Source: QVMM01 sp047030855 (GTDB taxonomy: Bacteria; Bacteroidota; Bacteroidia; Bacteroidales; Dysgonomonadaceae). Taken from it: DNA of 64,000 nt. Below are positions 1 to 7,893 of this stretch, piece by piece. The stretch's first letter is position 1. Each line of letters starts with the position of its first letter. The notes under the pieces are model-generated. The model searched no databases. It was not told the origin of the DNA and worked only from the letters and a program-made list of their open reading frames with translations. The stretch lies in the NCBI GenBank assembly GCA_047030855.1, contig JBKYIJ010000008.1:1426001-1490000 (forward strand). Reading direction: 5' to 3'. The position numbers and the translations under genes were made by a program.

Positions 1-1731
1 GAAGTAGTTGAGATACTGCAACGTTCGCAAACCCGTTTTGTCGGAGTATTGGATGTGCAGAAACATTTTGCATTTCTCGTAATGGACAGTAAGATATTGG
101 CGAACGATATTTTTATCCCTGCCGACAATCTGAACGGAGGGCAGTCGGGAGATAAAGCCGTTGTGGAAATAGTGGAATGGCCTCAGAAAGCCAAAAATCC
201 GATAGGGAAGGTGGTGGACGTTCTCGGAAAGGCAGGAAGCAACAATACCGAAATGCATGCCATTCTTGCCGAATACGGATTGCCCTACAAATATCCCGAA
301 AAGGTGGAAGCCGAAGCCGATAAAATATCGGATGTCATAACCAAAGAAGAAATAAAAAAACGTGAAGACTTCCGCAAAGTCGTAACCTTCACCATCGATC
401 CGAAAGATGCCAAAGACTTCGACGATGCCTTGTCGATACGACAGCTGGAAAACGGATTGTGGGAAGTAGGCGTGCACATTGCCGACGTGACTCACTATGT
501 GCAGCAGGGCGGAATCATAGACAAGGAAGCCGAAGACCGCGCGACTTCGGTGTATCTGGTGGACAGAACCATTCCGATGCTGCCCGAAAAACTGAGCAAC
601 GGACTGTGTTCGTTGCGTCCTTTTGAGGAAAAGTTGTGCTATTCCGCCATATTCGATATGGACGATGAGGCGAATATCAAGAAATACAGGATAAAACGTA
701 CCGTTATCAAATCGGACAGGCGTTTTACCTACGAAGAAGCGCAGGACATTATCGAAACGGGAAAAGGCGACTTCAAGGACGAGGTTCTGAAACTGAACGA
801 TCTGGCAAAGAAACTCCGTGAAAAACGATTCGAACACGGAGCAATTTCTTTCGACAGGCAGGAAGTGAGATTCGATATTGACGAGAACGGAAAGCCGTTG
901 AGCGTCTATTTCAAGGTTGCCAAAGACTCGAACAAACTGATTGAGGAATTTATGCTTCTGGCAAACAAAACGGTAGCCGAGTCTATCGGTAAAGTGCCGA
1001 AAGGAAAGAATGCGAAAACTTTTGTTTACCGTATTCACGACTTGCCCAATCCCGAAAAAATGCAGAACCTGTCGGAGTTTATCCACCGTTTCGGCTACAA
1101 AATAAAGACAAGCGGCAGCAAGGTAAACGTATCCAAGTCTATCAACAAGCTGTTGAACCAAATAGAGAACAAGCCCGAAGAAGAACTGATCTCGACGATT
1201 ACTATCCGCGCTATGGCTAAGGCTGTTTATTCGACGCATAATATCGGGCACTACGGATTGGCGTTCGATTATTATACGCATTTTACGTCGCCCATACGCC
1301 GTTATCCCGATATGATGGTGCATCGCCTGCTTACTTATTACGCCGAAGGCGGAAAAAGCGTGGACGAAGGCAAATGCGAGGACGAATGCAAGCATTGTTC
1401 CAATATGGAACAGCTGGCGTCAAATGCCGAACGGTCTTCGATCAAATACAAACAGGTGGAATTTATGTCCGACAAAATAGGGCGTACGTTCGACGCCATA
1501 ATTTCGGGAATAACCGAATGGGGACTTTATGCCGAGATCAACGAAAACAAGTGCGAGGGCATGGTTCCGATGCGCGAAATGGATGACGACTATTACGAGT
1601 TTGACGAAAAAAACTATTGTTTACGCGGACGCCGTACCAAAAAGGAATACCGTCTTGGCGATAAAATCGAGATCAAGGTCGTAAAAGCCAATCTGGAGAA
1701 AAAGCAGCTTGATTTTACAATTGTAGATTAA
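1..1731 (+). CDS. rnr: Ribonuclease R (RNB family), 5' end outside the window
   Basis: 3'-5' exoribonuclease that degrades structured RNA. The reading frame is open from base 1, so the gene starts left of the window; 576 residues are visible, against roughly 700 or more for complete RNase R. The RNB catalytic core is clear: FTIDPKDAKDFDDALS with the metal-binding aspartates, then HIADVTHYV and the conserved FTSPIRRYPDMMVHRLL. A C-terminal S1 RNA-binding domain follows (ISGITEWGLYAEI). An internal TTG at 49 is not the true start because homology continues upstream of it. The frame is intact to its stop. Confidence 0.95.
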   Translation, partial: EVVEILQRSQTRFVGVLDVQKHFAFLVMDSKILANDIFIPADNLNGGQSGDKAVVEIVEWPQKAKNPIGKVVDVLGKAGSNNTEMHAILAEYGLPYKYPEKVEAEADKISDVITKEEIKKREDFRKVVTFTIDPKDAKDFDDALSIRQLENGLWEVGVHIADVTHYVQQGGIIDKEAEDRATSVYLVDRTIPMLPEKLSNGLCSLRPFEEKLCYSAIFDMDDEANIKKYRIKRTVIKSDRRFTYEEAQDIIETGKGDFKDEVLKLNDLAKKLREKRFEHGAISFDRQEVRFDIDENGKPLSVYFKVAKDSNKLIEEFMLLANKTVAESIGKVPKGKNAKTFVYRIHDLPNPEKMQNLSEFIHRFGYKIKTSGSKVNVSKSINKLLNQIENKPEEELISTITIRAMAKAVYSTHNIGHYGLAFDYYTHFTSPIRRYPDMMVHRLLTYYAEGGKSVDEGKCEDECKHCSNMEQLASNAERSSIKYKQVEFMSDKIGRTFDAIISGITEWGLYAEINENKCEGMVPMREMDDDYYEFDEKNYCLRGRRTKKEYRLGDKIEIKVVKANLEKKQLDFTIVD

Positions 1732-1758
1732 AATAAAAGCAAATTCGCACATTGTTTG

Positions 1759-1766
1759 TAAATTTG
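1759..1766 (+). promoter_or_regulatory. Putative -7 promoter element of gpmA
   Basis: TAAATTTG fits the Bacteroidetes -7 consensus TAnnTTTG, 40 bases before the gpmA start. I see no convincing TTTG at the usual -33 distance, so support rests on the -7 box and its position in the only gap between rnr and gpmA. Confidence 0.45.
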
Positions 1767-1806
1767 CGTCACAGAAAAGAAATATCAATTAATAAATAAA
1801 AATCGA

Positions 1807-2553
1807 ATGAAAAAAGTAGTATTGGTTCGTCACGGAGAAAGTGTATGGAACAAAGAAAACCGTTTCACAGGGTGGACAAACGTTGATTTGTCGGAAAAAG
1901 GGCTCGAAGAAGCTATCAAGGCAGGAAAACTGCTTAAAGAAAAGGGCTTTAAATTCGAAATAGCTTATACATCCTATCTGAAAAGAGCCGTAAAAACGCT
2001 TAACAATATCTTGGATCAGATGGATCTCGATTGGATTCCTGTTGAAAAAACATGGCGTTTGAACGAAAAACATTACGGAATGTTGCAAGGCTTGAACAAA
2101 GCCGAAACCGCTGAAAAATACGGCGACGAACAAGTGCTTATCTGGCGTCGAAGCTATGATGTTCCGCCCGCACCGCTTGATCCGAGCGATCCTCGTTCGG
2201 CATCTCAGGATCCCCGCTACGCAGGCGTTCCCAAAGCATATATTCCCGAAACGGAAGCTCTGAAACAAACCGTAGAAAGAATATTGCCGTACTGGCAGGA
2301 AGTGATCTATCCTTCGTTGATGAAACACGACGAAATCATCGTTGCCGCTCACGGTAACAGCTTGCGCGGAATCATCAAGTATCTGAAAAATATCTCTGAC
2401 GAAGACATCGTAGGGCTTAACCTGCCTACTGCCGTTCCTTACGTATTCGAGTTTGACGATGACCTGAACTTTGTTAAGGATTATTTCATCGGCGATCCTG
2501 AAGAGATCAAAAAACTGATGGAAGAAGTCGCCAATCAAGGCAAGAAAAAATAA
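1807..2553 (+). CDS. gpmA: 2,3-bisphosphoglycerate-dependent phosphoglycerate mutase
   Basis: Glycolytic enzyme that interconverts 3- and 2-phosphoglycerate in the cytoplasm through a phosphohistidine. The 248-residue protein opens with LVRHGESVWNKENRFTGW, which carries the phosphorylated histidine (residue 9) and the neighbouring Arg and Gly. The loop LNEKHYGMLQGLNK and the second catalytic histidine in AHGNSLRGI are also present. Length matches the dPGM family. It stands alone between rnr and the aromatic operon, with its own candidate promoter upstream and a weak hairpin downstream. Confidence 0.96.
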   Translation: MKKVVLVRHGESVWNKENRFTGWTNVDLSEKGLEEAIKAGKLLKEKGFKFEIAYTSYLKRAVKTLNNILDQMDLDWIPVEKTWRLNEKHYGMLQGLNKAETAEKYGDEQVLIWRRSYDVPPAPLDPSDPRSASQDPRYAGVPKAYIPETEALKQTVERILPYWQEVIYPSLMKHDEIIVAAHGNSLRGIIKYLKNISDEDIVGLNLPTAVPYVFEFDDDLNFVKDYFIGDPEEIKKLMEEVANQGKKK

Positions 2554-2582
2554 ACAGATTAATCCGGCCTGTTTAATTTTCT
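2551..2582 (+). terminator. Weak putative terminator after gpmA
   Basis: TAAACAG (2551-2557) can pair with CTGTTTA (2569-2575), followed by ATTTTCT. The stem is short, overlaps the gpmA stop codon and has a poor T tract, so this is a weak call. Confidence 0.3.
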
Positions 2583-2598
2583 AAAAAAATAGAACCGA

Positions 2599-2632
2599 TT
2601 TGTTTGTTTTTCTCAAAAAAGCATTACATTTG
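2599..2632 (+). promoter_or_regulatory. Promoter of the aromatic amino acid operon
   Basis: A -7 box TACATTTG (2625-2632) matches TAnnTTTG, and a -33-like TTTG lies upstream (2599-2602 or 2603-2606), about 18-22 bases away. Transcription would start near 2638-2642, about 20 bases before the leader peptide start at 2663. This is one of the best two-box matches in the window. Confidence 0.7.
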
Positions 2633-2662
2633 TGATGTATTATCACGATAAAAAGTGACGAA

Positions 2663-2719
2663 ATGAACAATTTTTCTTTTACATACTTTTTCTATTTTTA
2701 CTTTTACTTTAGAAGGTAA
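2663..2719 (+). CDS. Phe/Tyr-rich leader peptide of the aromatic operon
   Basis: A 57-base open frame encodes MNNFSFTYFFYFYFYFRR and stops at TAA 2717-2719. Seven of 18 residues are Phe and four are Tyr, eleven aromatic residues within thirteen positions. It lies between the promoter and a terminator/antiterminator pair, directly upstream of pheA. This is the arrangement of ribosome-stalling leader peptides such as PheL. The mix of both residues fits an operon that makes both Phe and Tyr. It is inferred to act in cis by where the ribosome pauses, not as a functional peptide. Confidence 0.85.
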   Translation: MNNFSFTYFFYFYFYFRR

Positions 2720-2802
2720 GACAGGATTTTGTATGTAAAAAGATAAAAATATCAAGTGTAAGAAATATAGAATCCTGTCGTAAAAATCGGCAGGATTTTT
2801 TT
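2677..2802 (+). promoter_or_regulatory. Transcription attenuator controlling the pheA operon
   Basis: Competing pairings are readable directly. Terminator: AATCCTGTCG (2771-2780) pairs with CGGCAGGATT (2788-2797) around the loop TAAAAAT, with the T run ending at 2802. Antiterminator: GACAGGATT (2720-2728) pairs perfectly with AATCCTGTC (2771-2779), using the terminator's left arm. A third pairing, TTTTACATAC (2677-2686, inside the leader codons) with GTATGTAAAA (2731-2740), can sequester the antiterminator region. A ribosome stalled at Phe/Tyr codons would free 2720-2728 and allow readthrough; one that reaches the stop at 2717 would cover it and let the terminator form. Confidence 0.85.
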
Positions 2803-2816
2803 ATAACATAACGTCA

Positions 2817-3662
2817 ATGAAAAAAGTAGCCATTCAGGGAGGACTGGGAGCCTATCACGGTATAGCCGCGGAGAATTTTTTTGCGGGAGAGGAAGTTGAA
2901 ATTATTCCCTGCGCAACCTTCCGCGATATATTTACGACGATCAAAAAAGACACCGGCGTCATCGGCATTATGGCAATGGAAAATACCATTGCGGGAAGTT
3001 TGCTGGGCAACTACGATCTGTTGAAAAACAATAAGTTTCCCGTTCTGGGCGAATACAAACAGAGAATATCTCACTGTCTGGCTGCACTTCCGGGACAAAC
3101 GATCCACCACATACACGAGGTGCAGTCGCATCCCATAGCGTTGATGCAATGCACCGAGTTTCTCGACAAGCTGCCGAGTGTGAAAATCGTGGAACACGAA
3201 GACACGGCACTGGCTGCCCGTGATATTTCGGAGCAACATCTTGAAAATCATGCGGCTATTTGCAGCAGGCGCGCAGCCGAAATCTACGGACTGGAAATAT
3301 TGGCTGAGGGTATCGAAACCAATAAACACAACTTCACCCGTTTCCTCCTTTTCGCGCATCCTTGGATTGTAGACGAACTTCAGAAGGACGAAGTCCTGAA
3401 CAAGGCTTCGATCGTTTTCACCACACCTCATACCGAAGGCAGCTTGTCGCACGTGCTTTCGGTTTTTTCTTTTTATAACATAAACCTCACCAAGATACAA
3501 TCGCTGCCCATTATCGGGCGGGAGTGGGAATATCAGTTCTATGTCGACTTGAAATATGCCGACCACGAACGTTACCGGCAGTCGCTGCATGCGATACGCC
3601 CCTTGACCAACGAACTTGAAATATTGGGCGAGTATGCCGACGGACGCCAAAGTGAAATTTGA
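2817..3662 (+). CDS. pheA: Prephenate dehydratase
   Basis: Converts prephenate to phenylpyruvate, the committed step to phenylalanine. The 281-residue protein has an N-terminal prephenate dehydratase domain with the catalytic-loop signature FTRF near residue 173. It ends in a regulatory ACT domain containing SLPIIGREWEYQFYVDL, normally the Phe feedback site. No chorismate mutase domain is fused here; that activity sits on the DAHP synthase two genes downstream. It is the first structural gene after the attenuator, with ATG at 2817 fifteen bases past the T run. The aminotransferase follows after 15 bases. Confidence 0.95.
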   Translation: MKKVAIQGGLGAYHGIAAENFFAGEEVEIIPCATFRDIFTTIKKDTGVIGIMAMENTIAGSLLGNYDLLKNNKFPVLGEYKQRISHCLAALPGQTIHHIHEVQSHPIALMQCTEFLDKLPSVKIVEHEDTALAARDISEQHLENHAAICSRRAAEIYGLEILAEGIETNKHNFTRFLLFAHPWIVDELQKDEVLNKASIVFTTPHTEGSLSHVLSVFSFYNINLTKIQSLPIIGREWEYQFYVDLKYADHERYRQSLHAIRPLTNELEILGEYADGRQSEI

Positions 3663-3677
3663 AAAAAGCGAGATTTT

Positions 3678-4844
3678 ATGAATAAAATACAGCCCGCCAA
3701 CAGGCTTAATACAGTAAACGAATATTATTTTTCGGTGAAACTGAAAGAGGTTGCCGAAATGAACGCGCAGGGCAAGAATGTGATCAGCCTTGGCATCGGT
3801 AGCCCCGATCTTCCGCCATCGGAACAAACGATAGAGGCTTTGAGCCGATCGGCGAAACAACCCGATGCTCACGGTTACCAGCCTCATGTAGGTATTGCCG
3901 AATTGCGACAGGGATTTGCCGATTTCTATAAAACCGTTTATGGCGTAACGCTCGATCCTATCAAGGAAATCCAACCCCTGATCGGATCGAAAGAAGGGAT
4001 ACTTCATGTTTCGCTCGCGTTTCTTAACGAGGGTGACGGCGTTTTGGTGCCCAATCCCGGATACCCGACCTACACATCCGTAAGCCGTCTTGTAGGGGCA
4101 GAAATTCACACTTACGATCTGGATGAGAATAACGATTGGCAGCCCGATTTCGAAGCATTGGAAAAGATGGACTTGTCGAAAATAAAACTCATGTGGGTGA
4201 ATTATCCGAATATGCCGACAGGTGCAAACGGATCGCTCGGACTGTTTGAGAAACTTGTCGCCTTTGGGAAACGGCACAATATAGTCATTGTTCACGACAA
4301 TCCGTACAGCCTTATACTGAACGACAATCCGCTGAGTATTTTGCAGGTCGAGGGAGCAAAAGATATTTGCATCGAGCTCAACTCGATGAGCAAGTCGCAC
4401 AATATGCCCGGCTGGCGTATCGGGATGATAGCCACCAATGCGCAGTTTATCCAATGGATATTGAAAGTGCTGAGCAATATCGAAAGCGGCGTTTTCAAAC
4501 CGATGCAGATTGCCGCTTCCGTTGCTCTGCATAATTCGAAAGAATGGCACAGGAGAAATAACATAGAACTTTATGCAAAACGCAGGCAATATGCCGAAGC
4601 CATAATGGATGCGCTCGGATGCGCTTACGATAAAAAACAGGTAGGGATGTTCCTTTGGGGAAAGATTCCCGACAGCTGCAAAAGCAGCGAAGAGTTGGCT
4701 GACAGAATATTGTATGATGCGAACGTGTTTCTTACGCCCGGATTTATATTCGGAAGCAAAGGAGAACGTTATATCCGCATTTCGCTTTGTTGTAACGAAA
4801 CGATGCTGAAAGAAGCTTTGCAGAGAATCAAGAAAATAATATAA
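3678..4844 (+). CDS. Class I/II PLP-dependent aminotransferase (probably aromatic)
   Basis: A 388-residue fold-type I aminotransferase related to aspartate and LL-diaminopimelate aminotransferases. The PLP lysine is K239 in SMSKSHNMPGWRIGM; the cofactor-contacting motifs VPNPGYPTYTS and VNYPNMPTGA are also present. Position between prephenate dehydratase and DAHP synthase suggests it transaminates phenylpyruvate and 4-hydroxyphenylpyruvate (or prephenate) with glutamate. Substrate specificity is inferred from the operon only, because family-level motifs do not settle it. Frame intact, cytoplasmic. Confidence 0.88.
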   Translation: MNKIQPANRLNTVNEYYFSVKLKEVAEMNAQGKNVISLGIGSPDLPPSEQTIEALSRSAKQPDAHGYQPHVGIAELRQGFADFYKTVYGVTLDPIKEIQPLIGSKEGILHVSLAFLNEGDGVLVPNPGYPTYTSVSRLVGAEIHTYDLDENNDWQPDFEALEKMDLSKIKLMWVNYPNMPTGANGSLGLFEKLVAFGKRHNIVIVHDNPYSLILNDNPLSILQVEGAKDICIELNSMSKSHNMPGWRIGMIATNAQFIQWILKVLSNIESGVFKPMQIAASVALHNSKEWHRRNNIELYAKRRQYAEAIMDALGCAYDKKQVGMFLWGKIPDSCKSSEELADRILYDANVFLTPGFIFGSKGERYIRISLCCNETMLKEALQRIKKII

Positions 4845-4856
4845 AACAAAATAATT

Positions 4857-5920
4857 ATGAAATTAGAATCTATTTTATTGCCCGGAATTGATCCGAAACG
4901 TCCTCTGGTAATAGCAGGACCTTGCAGCGCTGAAACCGAAGAGCAGGTGTTGGACACAGCCAGACAATTGTCCGCAATTGGCGTGAAAATCCTGCGCGCA
5001 GGAATCTGGGAAACCGCGTACTAAACCCGGAGGTTTTGAAGGCGTGGGCAGCGACGGGCTTGTATGGCTCAAAAAAAGTGAAACAGGAAACAGGCATGTA
5101 TGTTTCCACCGAAGTTGCCACCCAGAAGCATGTTTACGAATCACTGAAATTCGGAGTCGATATGCTTTGGGTAGGCGCGCGGACAACGGCGAACCCTTTT
5201 GCGGTTCAGGAAATCGCCGAAGCCCTGAAAGGCGTTGATATTCCCGTGTTGGTGAAGAATCCAGTCAATCCCGATCTTGAACTATGGATAGGGGCTTTGG
5301 AGCGTTTGAGCAATGTGGGTATCACCAAACTTGGAGCGATTCATCGGGGTTTCAGTTCGTTCGATAAGAAAATTTATCGCAACCTTCCTCAATGGCATAT
5401 TCCTATCGAATTGAAAAGGCGTTATCCCGATTTACCAATAATCTGTGATCCGAGCCATATCGGAGGTAAACGCGATCTTATCCAGCCACTTTCGCAGCAG
5501 GCAATGGATCTCAACTATGACGGCTTGATCATCGAAACGCATTGCAATCCCGATTGCGCATGGAGCGACAAGGATCAGCAGGTCACGCCTGCCAGATTGA
5601 AAGAAATATTGGACAGCCTTGTGATCCGTGACGGGAAGCAGTCGACAGAAGACCTCTCCGAACTGCGTATGCAAATAGATCAGCTCGACGATCAGCTGCT
5701 CGAACTTCTGGCAAAACGTATGCGTGTTTCGTGCGAAATAGGTTTGTTCAAGAAAGAGCATAACATGACAGTCGTGCAAACCAACCGCTATGACGAGATT
5801 TTGCATAAGCGTATTGCACAGGCGGAAGAAATGGGAATGAATCCCGAATTTATGCGTGTCGTCTTGGAGGCGATACACGAGGAATCGGTAAGGCAACAGG
5901 TTGATATTCTGAATAAATAA
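4857..5920 (+). pseudogene. aroF: DAHP synthase / chorismate mutase fusion, with two frameshifts
   Basis: A bifunctional enzyme of the common aromatic pathway: an N-terminal KDO8P/DAHP synthase domain (VIAGPCSAE; VDMLWVGARTTANPF; IIETHCNPD) and a C-terminal AroQ chorismate mutase domain (LRMQIDQLDDQLLELLAKR). Translation from ATG 4857 stops at 5022 after 55 residues. Dropping one G from GGG at 5008-5010 continues the frame as WKPRTKPGGFEGVG, and dropping one A from A7 at 5071-5077 joins it to VKQETGMYVSTEV and onward to 5920. All active-site regions then appear intact. This is the only DAHP synthase in view. Two single-base insertions 65 bases apart suggest consensus error, but true inactivation is possible. 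Confidence 0.85.
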
Positions 5921-5922
5921 AA

Positions 5923-6336
5923 ATGGAAAGAACTTATCTGTACAAAAGAAAAGAGTTCCGAACCTTAGGTTTGTCTTTTAACATGCTTATTCTCATGTTA
6001 CTCATATGGAATATTGCATCAGGTTTCGCTATTTGGACAGGAGTAGCCCTTGTTGTCGGAGTGCTTCTGTGTTTGTACCTTATATATGCAGGTAACCGCG
6101 AATTGCAAATTGTATTGACAGACAATTCCTTCTCATTTTTTGGAAAAACTACTGATCTTGATAATGTGAAAATAATTGAAATCGGGCAGGACAAGGTAAC
6201 GGTTGCGTTTAAGAAGAAACTCTTTGCGGGGGGAAGCCGAATTGTATTTAAAAAATCGAATTTTGTGAATGATGCCGATTGGCAAAGCTTTTGTGCGGAT
6301 ATGTCGGCAATCAAAGAAAATATTATAAAGCGATGA
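5923..6336 (+). CDS. Small two-helix membrane protein (PH-like C-terminus), function unknown
   Basis: A 137-residue protein that I do not recognise as a named family with certainty. Two hydrophobic helices (about residues 17-35 and 37-55) are followed by a soluble beta-rich stretch with LTDNSFSFFGKTTDLDNVKIIEIG, reminiscent of bacterial PH-like domains. It starts two bases after the aroF stop, and its TGA overlaps the tyrA start (ATGA), so it is translationally coupled inside the aromatic operon. A role in aromatic metabolism is not evident from sequence. Confidence 0.75.
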   Translation: MERTYLYKRKEFRTLGLSFNMLILMLLIWNIASGFAIWTGVALVVGVLLCLYLIYAGNRELQIVLTDNSFSFFGKTTDLDNVKIIEIGQDKVTVAFKKKLFAGGSRIVFKKSNFVNDADWQSFCADMSAIKENIIKR

Positions 6337-7106
6337 AAATACTGATACTCGGAGCCGGAAAAATGGGCTCCTTTTTTGCGGACGTTTTGAGTTTCGATCA
6401 TGAACTGGCTGTGTTTGACGTCGATCCGAAACGTTTGCGTTTTACCTATAATACGGTTCGGATGAGCGATCCGAAAGAGGTGAAAAATTTCGATCCCGAA
6501 CTGGTGATAAATGCGGCAACCGTGAAATATACGATTGATGCTTTCAGAATGATACTGCCGTATATAAGCAGAGAATGTATTATTTCGGATATAGCGTCTG
6601 TGAAAAACGGACTGAAAGATTTCTACGCTTCGGTCGAACAGCCTTTCGCGTCATCCCACCCGATGTTCGGACCTACGTTTGCCGATTTGAGGGATCTGAG
6701 CACTCAGAATGCGATCGTAATATCCGAATCTTCGCCGAAAGGAAAACAGTTTTTTCTCGATCTATACAATAGTTTGAGCCTTAACGTATTTGAATATTCG
6801 TTTGAAGAGCATGACAGGACGATAGCCTACTCCTTGTCCATACCGTTTGCTTCTACATTGGTGTTCGCTTCCGTGATGAAACATCAGGAAGCTCCGGGAA
6901 CTACTTTCAAGAAGCATATGGATATCGCCAAGGGTTTGCTTTCGGAGGACGATTATCTGTTGACGGAGATACTCTTTAATGCCTATACGCCCGATCAGTT
7001 GAAACAAATTTGTATAAAACTGGCGGAACTGCTGACTATTATCGAAAAAAGAGATACTACGGAGATGCAAAAATATCTGACGGATATCAGAAATAACCTG
7101 AAATAA
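6333..7106 (+). CDS. tyrA: Prephenate dehydrogenase
   Basis: Oxidative decarboxylation of prephenate to 4-hydroxyphenylpyruvate for tyrosine synthesis. The 257-residue protein begins MKILILGAGKMGSFFADVL, the Rossmann nucleotide-binding GxGxxG motif, and contains SSHPMFGPTFADL, the conserved HPMFGP segment around the active site. The start at 6333 is chosen over an in-frame ATG at 6279 because 6333 begins exactly at the Rossmann strand and overlaps the upstream stop as ATGA. No chorismate mutase or ACT domain is fused. Last gene of the operon. Confidence 0.93.
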   Translation: MKILILGAGKMGSFFADVLSFDHELAVFDVDPKRLRFTYNTVRMSDPKEVKNFDPELVINAATVKYTIDAFRMILPYISRECIISDIASVKNGLKDFYASVEQPFASSHPMFGPTFADLRDLSTQNAIVISESSPKGKQFFLDLYNSLSLNVFEYSFEEHDRTIAYSLSIPFASTLVFASVMKHQEAPGTTFKKHMDIAKGLLSEDDYLLTEILFNAYTPDQLKQICIKLAELLTIIEKRDTTEMQKYLTDIRNNLK

Positions 7107-7154
7107 TTTAACCGGATAATCTGAATCGGGAAAGAATATTTTTTTCTTCAACTG

Positions 7155-7186
7155 TTTGCATATCTTATTGATTTTATGTAGTTTTG
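7155..7186 (+). promoter_or_regulatory. Promoter of the rpsL / ribosomal protein cluster
   Basis: TTTG at 7155-7158 (-33) and TAGTTTTG at 7179-7186 (-7) are separated by 20 bases, a good two-box Bacteroidetes promoter. Expected start near 7192-7194, leaving a leader of about 130 bases before rpsL. Confidence 0.7.
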
Positions 7187-7200
7187 CAACTCGAATTTTG

Positions 7201-7260
7201 TGTACCCCACAGGTTTGATGTGATATCTTGCTGATAATCACATTTTTATTGTGCCGTACA
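7201..7260 (+). promoter_or_regulatory. Structured 5' leader RNA upstream of rpsL
   Basis: TGTAC (7201-7205) pairs with GTACA (7256-7260) and CACA (7208-7211) with TGTG (7250-7253), separated by a symmetric CC/CC internal loop. Inside, TGTGATATC (7219-7227) pairs with GATAATCACA (7233-7242, one bulged A), followed by TTTTTA. The whole fold begins about eight bases after the predicted transcription start, so it lies in the mRNA leader. It could be a ribosomal-protein autoregulatory site; the inner hairpin plus T run could also act as an attenuator. Confidence 0.55.
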
Positions 7261-7324
7261 TAATCTTTTTGAAACAATTTTTAACCAATTAAATAATTAG
7301 ATTTAAGTTCTAAAGATTAAAAAA

Positions 7325-7729
7325 ATGCCTACAATTCAACAATTAGTAAGAAAAGGACGGGCTGTTTTGGTTGACAAGAGTAAATCTCCTGCGTTGGACT
7401 CATGTCCGCAACGCCGCGGTGTTTGTGTAAGAGTTTACACAACTACTCCTAAAAAACCTAACTCAGCAATGCGTAAAGTAGCACGTGTGCGTTTGACAAA
7501 CTCAAAAGAAGTGAATGCTTATATTCCCGGAGAAGGACATAATTTGCAGGAACACTCGATTGTGCTTGTTAGGGGCGGTCGTGTGAAAGACCTTCCCGGT
7601 GTTCGTTACCACATTGTTCGTGGTACATTGGATACTGCAGGCGTGAACGGTCGTACGCAAAGACGCTCCAAATACGGGGCAAAACGTCCAAAAGCCGGGG
7701 CTGCAGCAGCTGCTGCTAAGAAAAAATAA
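7325..7729 (+). CDS. rpsL: 30S ribosomal protein S12 (uS12)
   Basis: Decoding-centre protein of the 30S subunit, 134 residues. The signature TTPKKPNSAMRKVARVRL is present, with the lysines (43/44) linked to streptomycin response unaltered. VKDLPGVRYH carries the aspartate (89) that is methylthiolated in many bacteria. The C-terminus ends in an Ala-rich then Lys-rich tail. First gene of the cluster, downstream of a good promoter and a folded leader. Confidence 0.98.
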   Translation: MPTIQQLVRKGRAVLVDKSKSPALDSCPQRRGVCVRVYTTTPKKPNSAMRKVARVRLTNSKEVNAYIPGEGHNLQEHSIVLVRGGRVKDLPGVRYHIVRGTLDTAGVNGRTQRRSKYGAKRPKAGAAAAAAKKK

Positions 7730-7823
7730 TGCCCTGAAGCTTTAACCGAGATTTTAAAAAATTAGTATTAAAAACGGTTTGAGTTTATTGGATAGGCTAT
7801 AATTTATGACGGGTTGAGTAAAT

Positions 7824-7837
7824 AGTTCAGCGGAACT
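7824..7837 (+). promoter_or_regulatory. Small hairpin in the rpsL-rpsG gap
   Basis: The 164-base rpsL-rpsG gap holds AGTTC-AGCG-GAACT (7824-7837), a five-pair stem with a four-base loop. Upstream there is a possible longer pairing of AACCG near 7745 with CGGTT near 7780. The gap is unusually long for this cluster and could carry an S7 feedback site, but the evidence is only this pairing. Confidence 0.25.
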
Positions 7838-7893
7838 GTTGAAGACGTTTAAAACTGGCAACCAAAAACCAAAACAAAATTTGAAGTAAAAAA

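Noticed and set aside
1789..2538. A 249-codon minus-strand frame opposite gpmA
   Set aside because: Exact shadow of gpmA with no recognisable motif or promoter.
2663..2802. T-box or other tRNA/metabolite riboswitch before pheA
   Set aside because: No T-box sequence or specifier-loop architecture; the leader peptide and competing stems explain the region.
2814..4589. A 591-codon open frame on the minus strand opposite pheA and the aminotransferase
   Set aside because: It is the mirror of two well-supported genes with clear catalytic motifs; it spans their junction and shows no family resemblance.
5008..5077. Programmed ribosomal frameshifting in the DAHP synthase gene
   Set aside because: Two shifts in the same direction without slippery heptamer, pause structure or conservation rationale; single-base insertions explain it better.
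5044..5238. A separate 64-codon gene inside the DAHP synthase region
   Set aside because: Its first residues are the middle-frame segment of DAHP synthase; the rest is out-of-frame.
6279..6332. Upstream ATG of tyrA
   Set aside because: The extra 18 residues precede the Rossmann start and lie in the coding end of the upstream gene.
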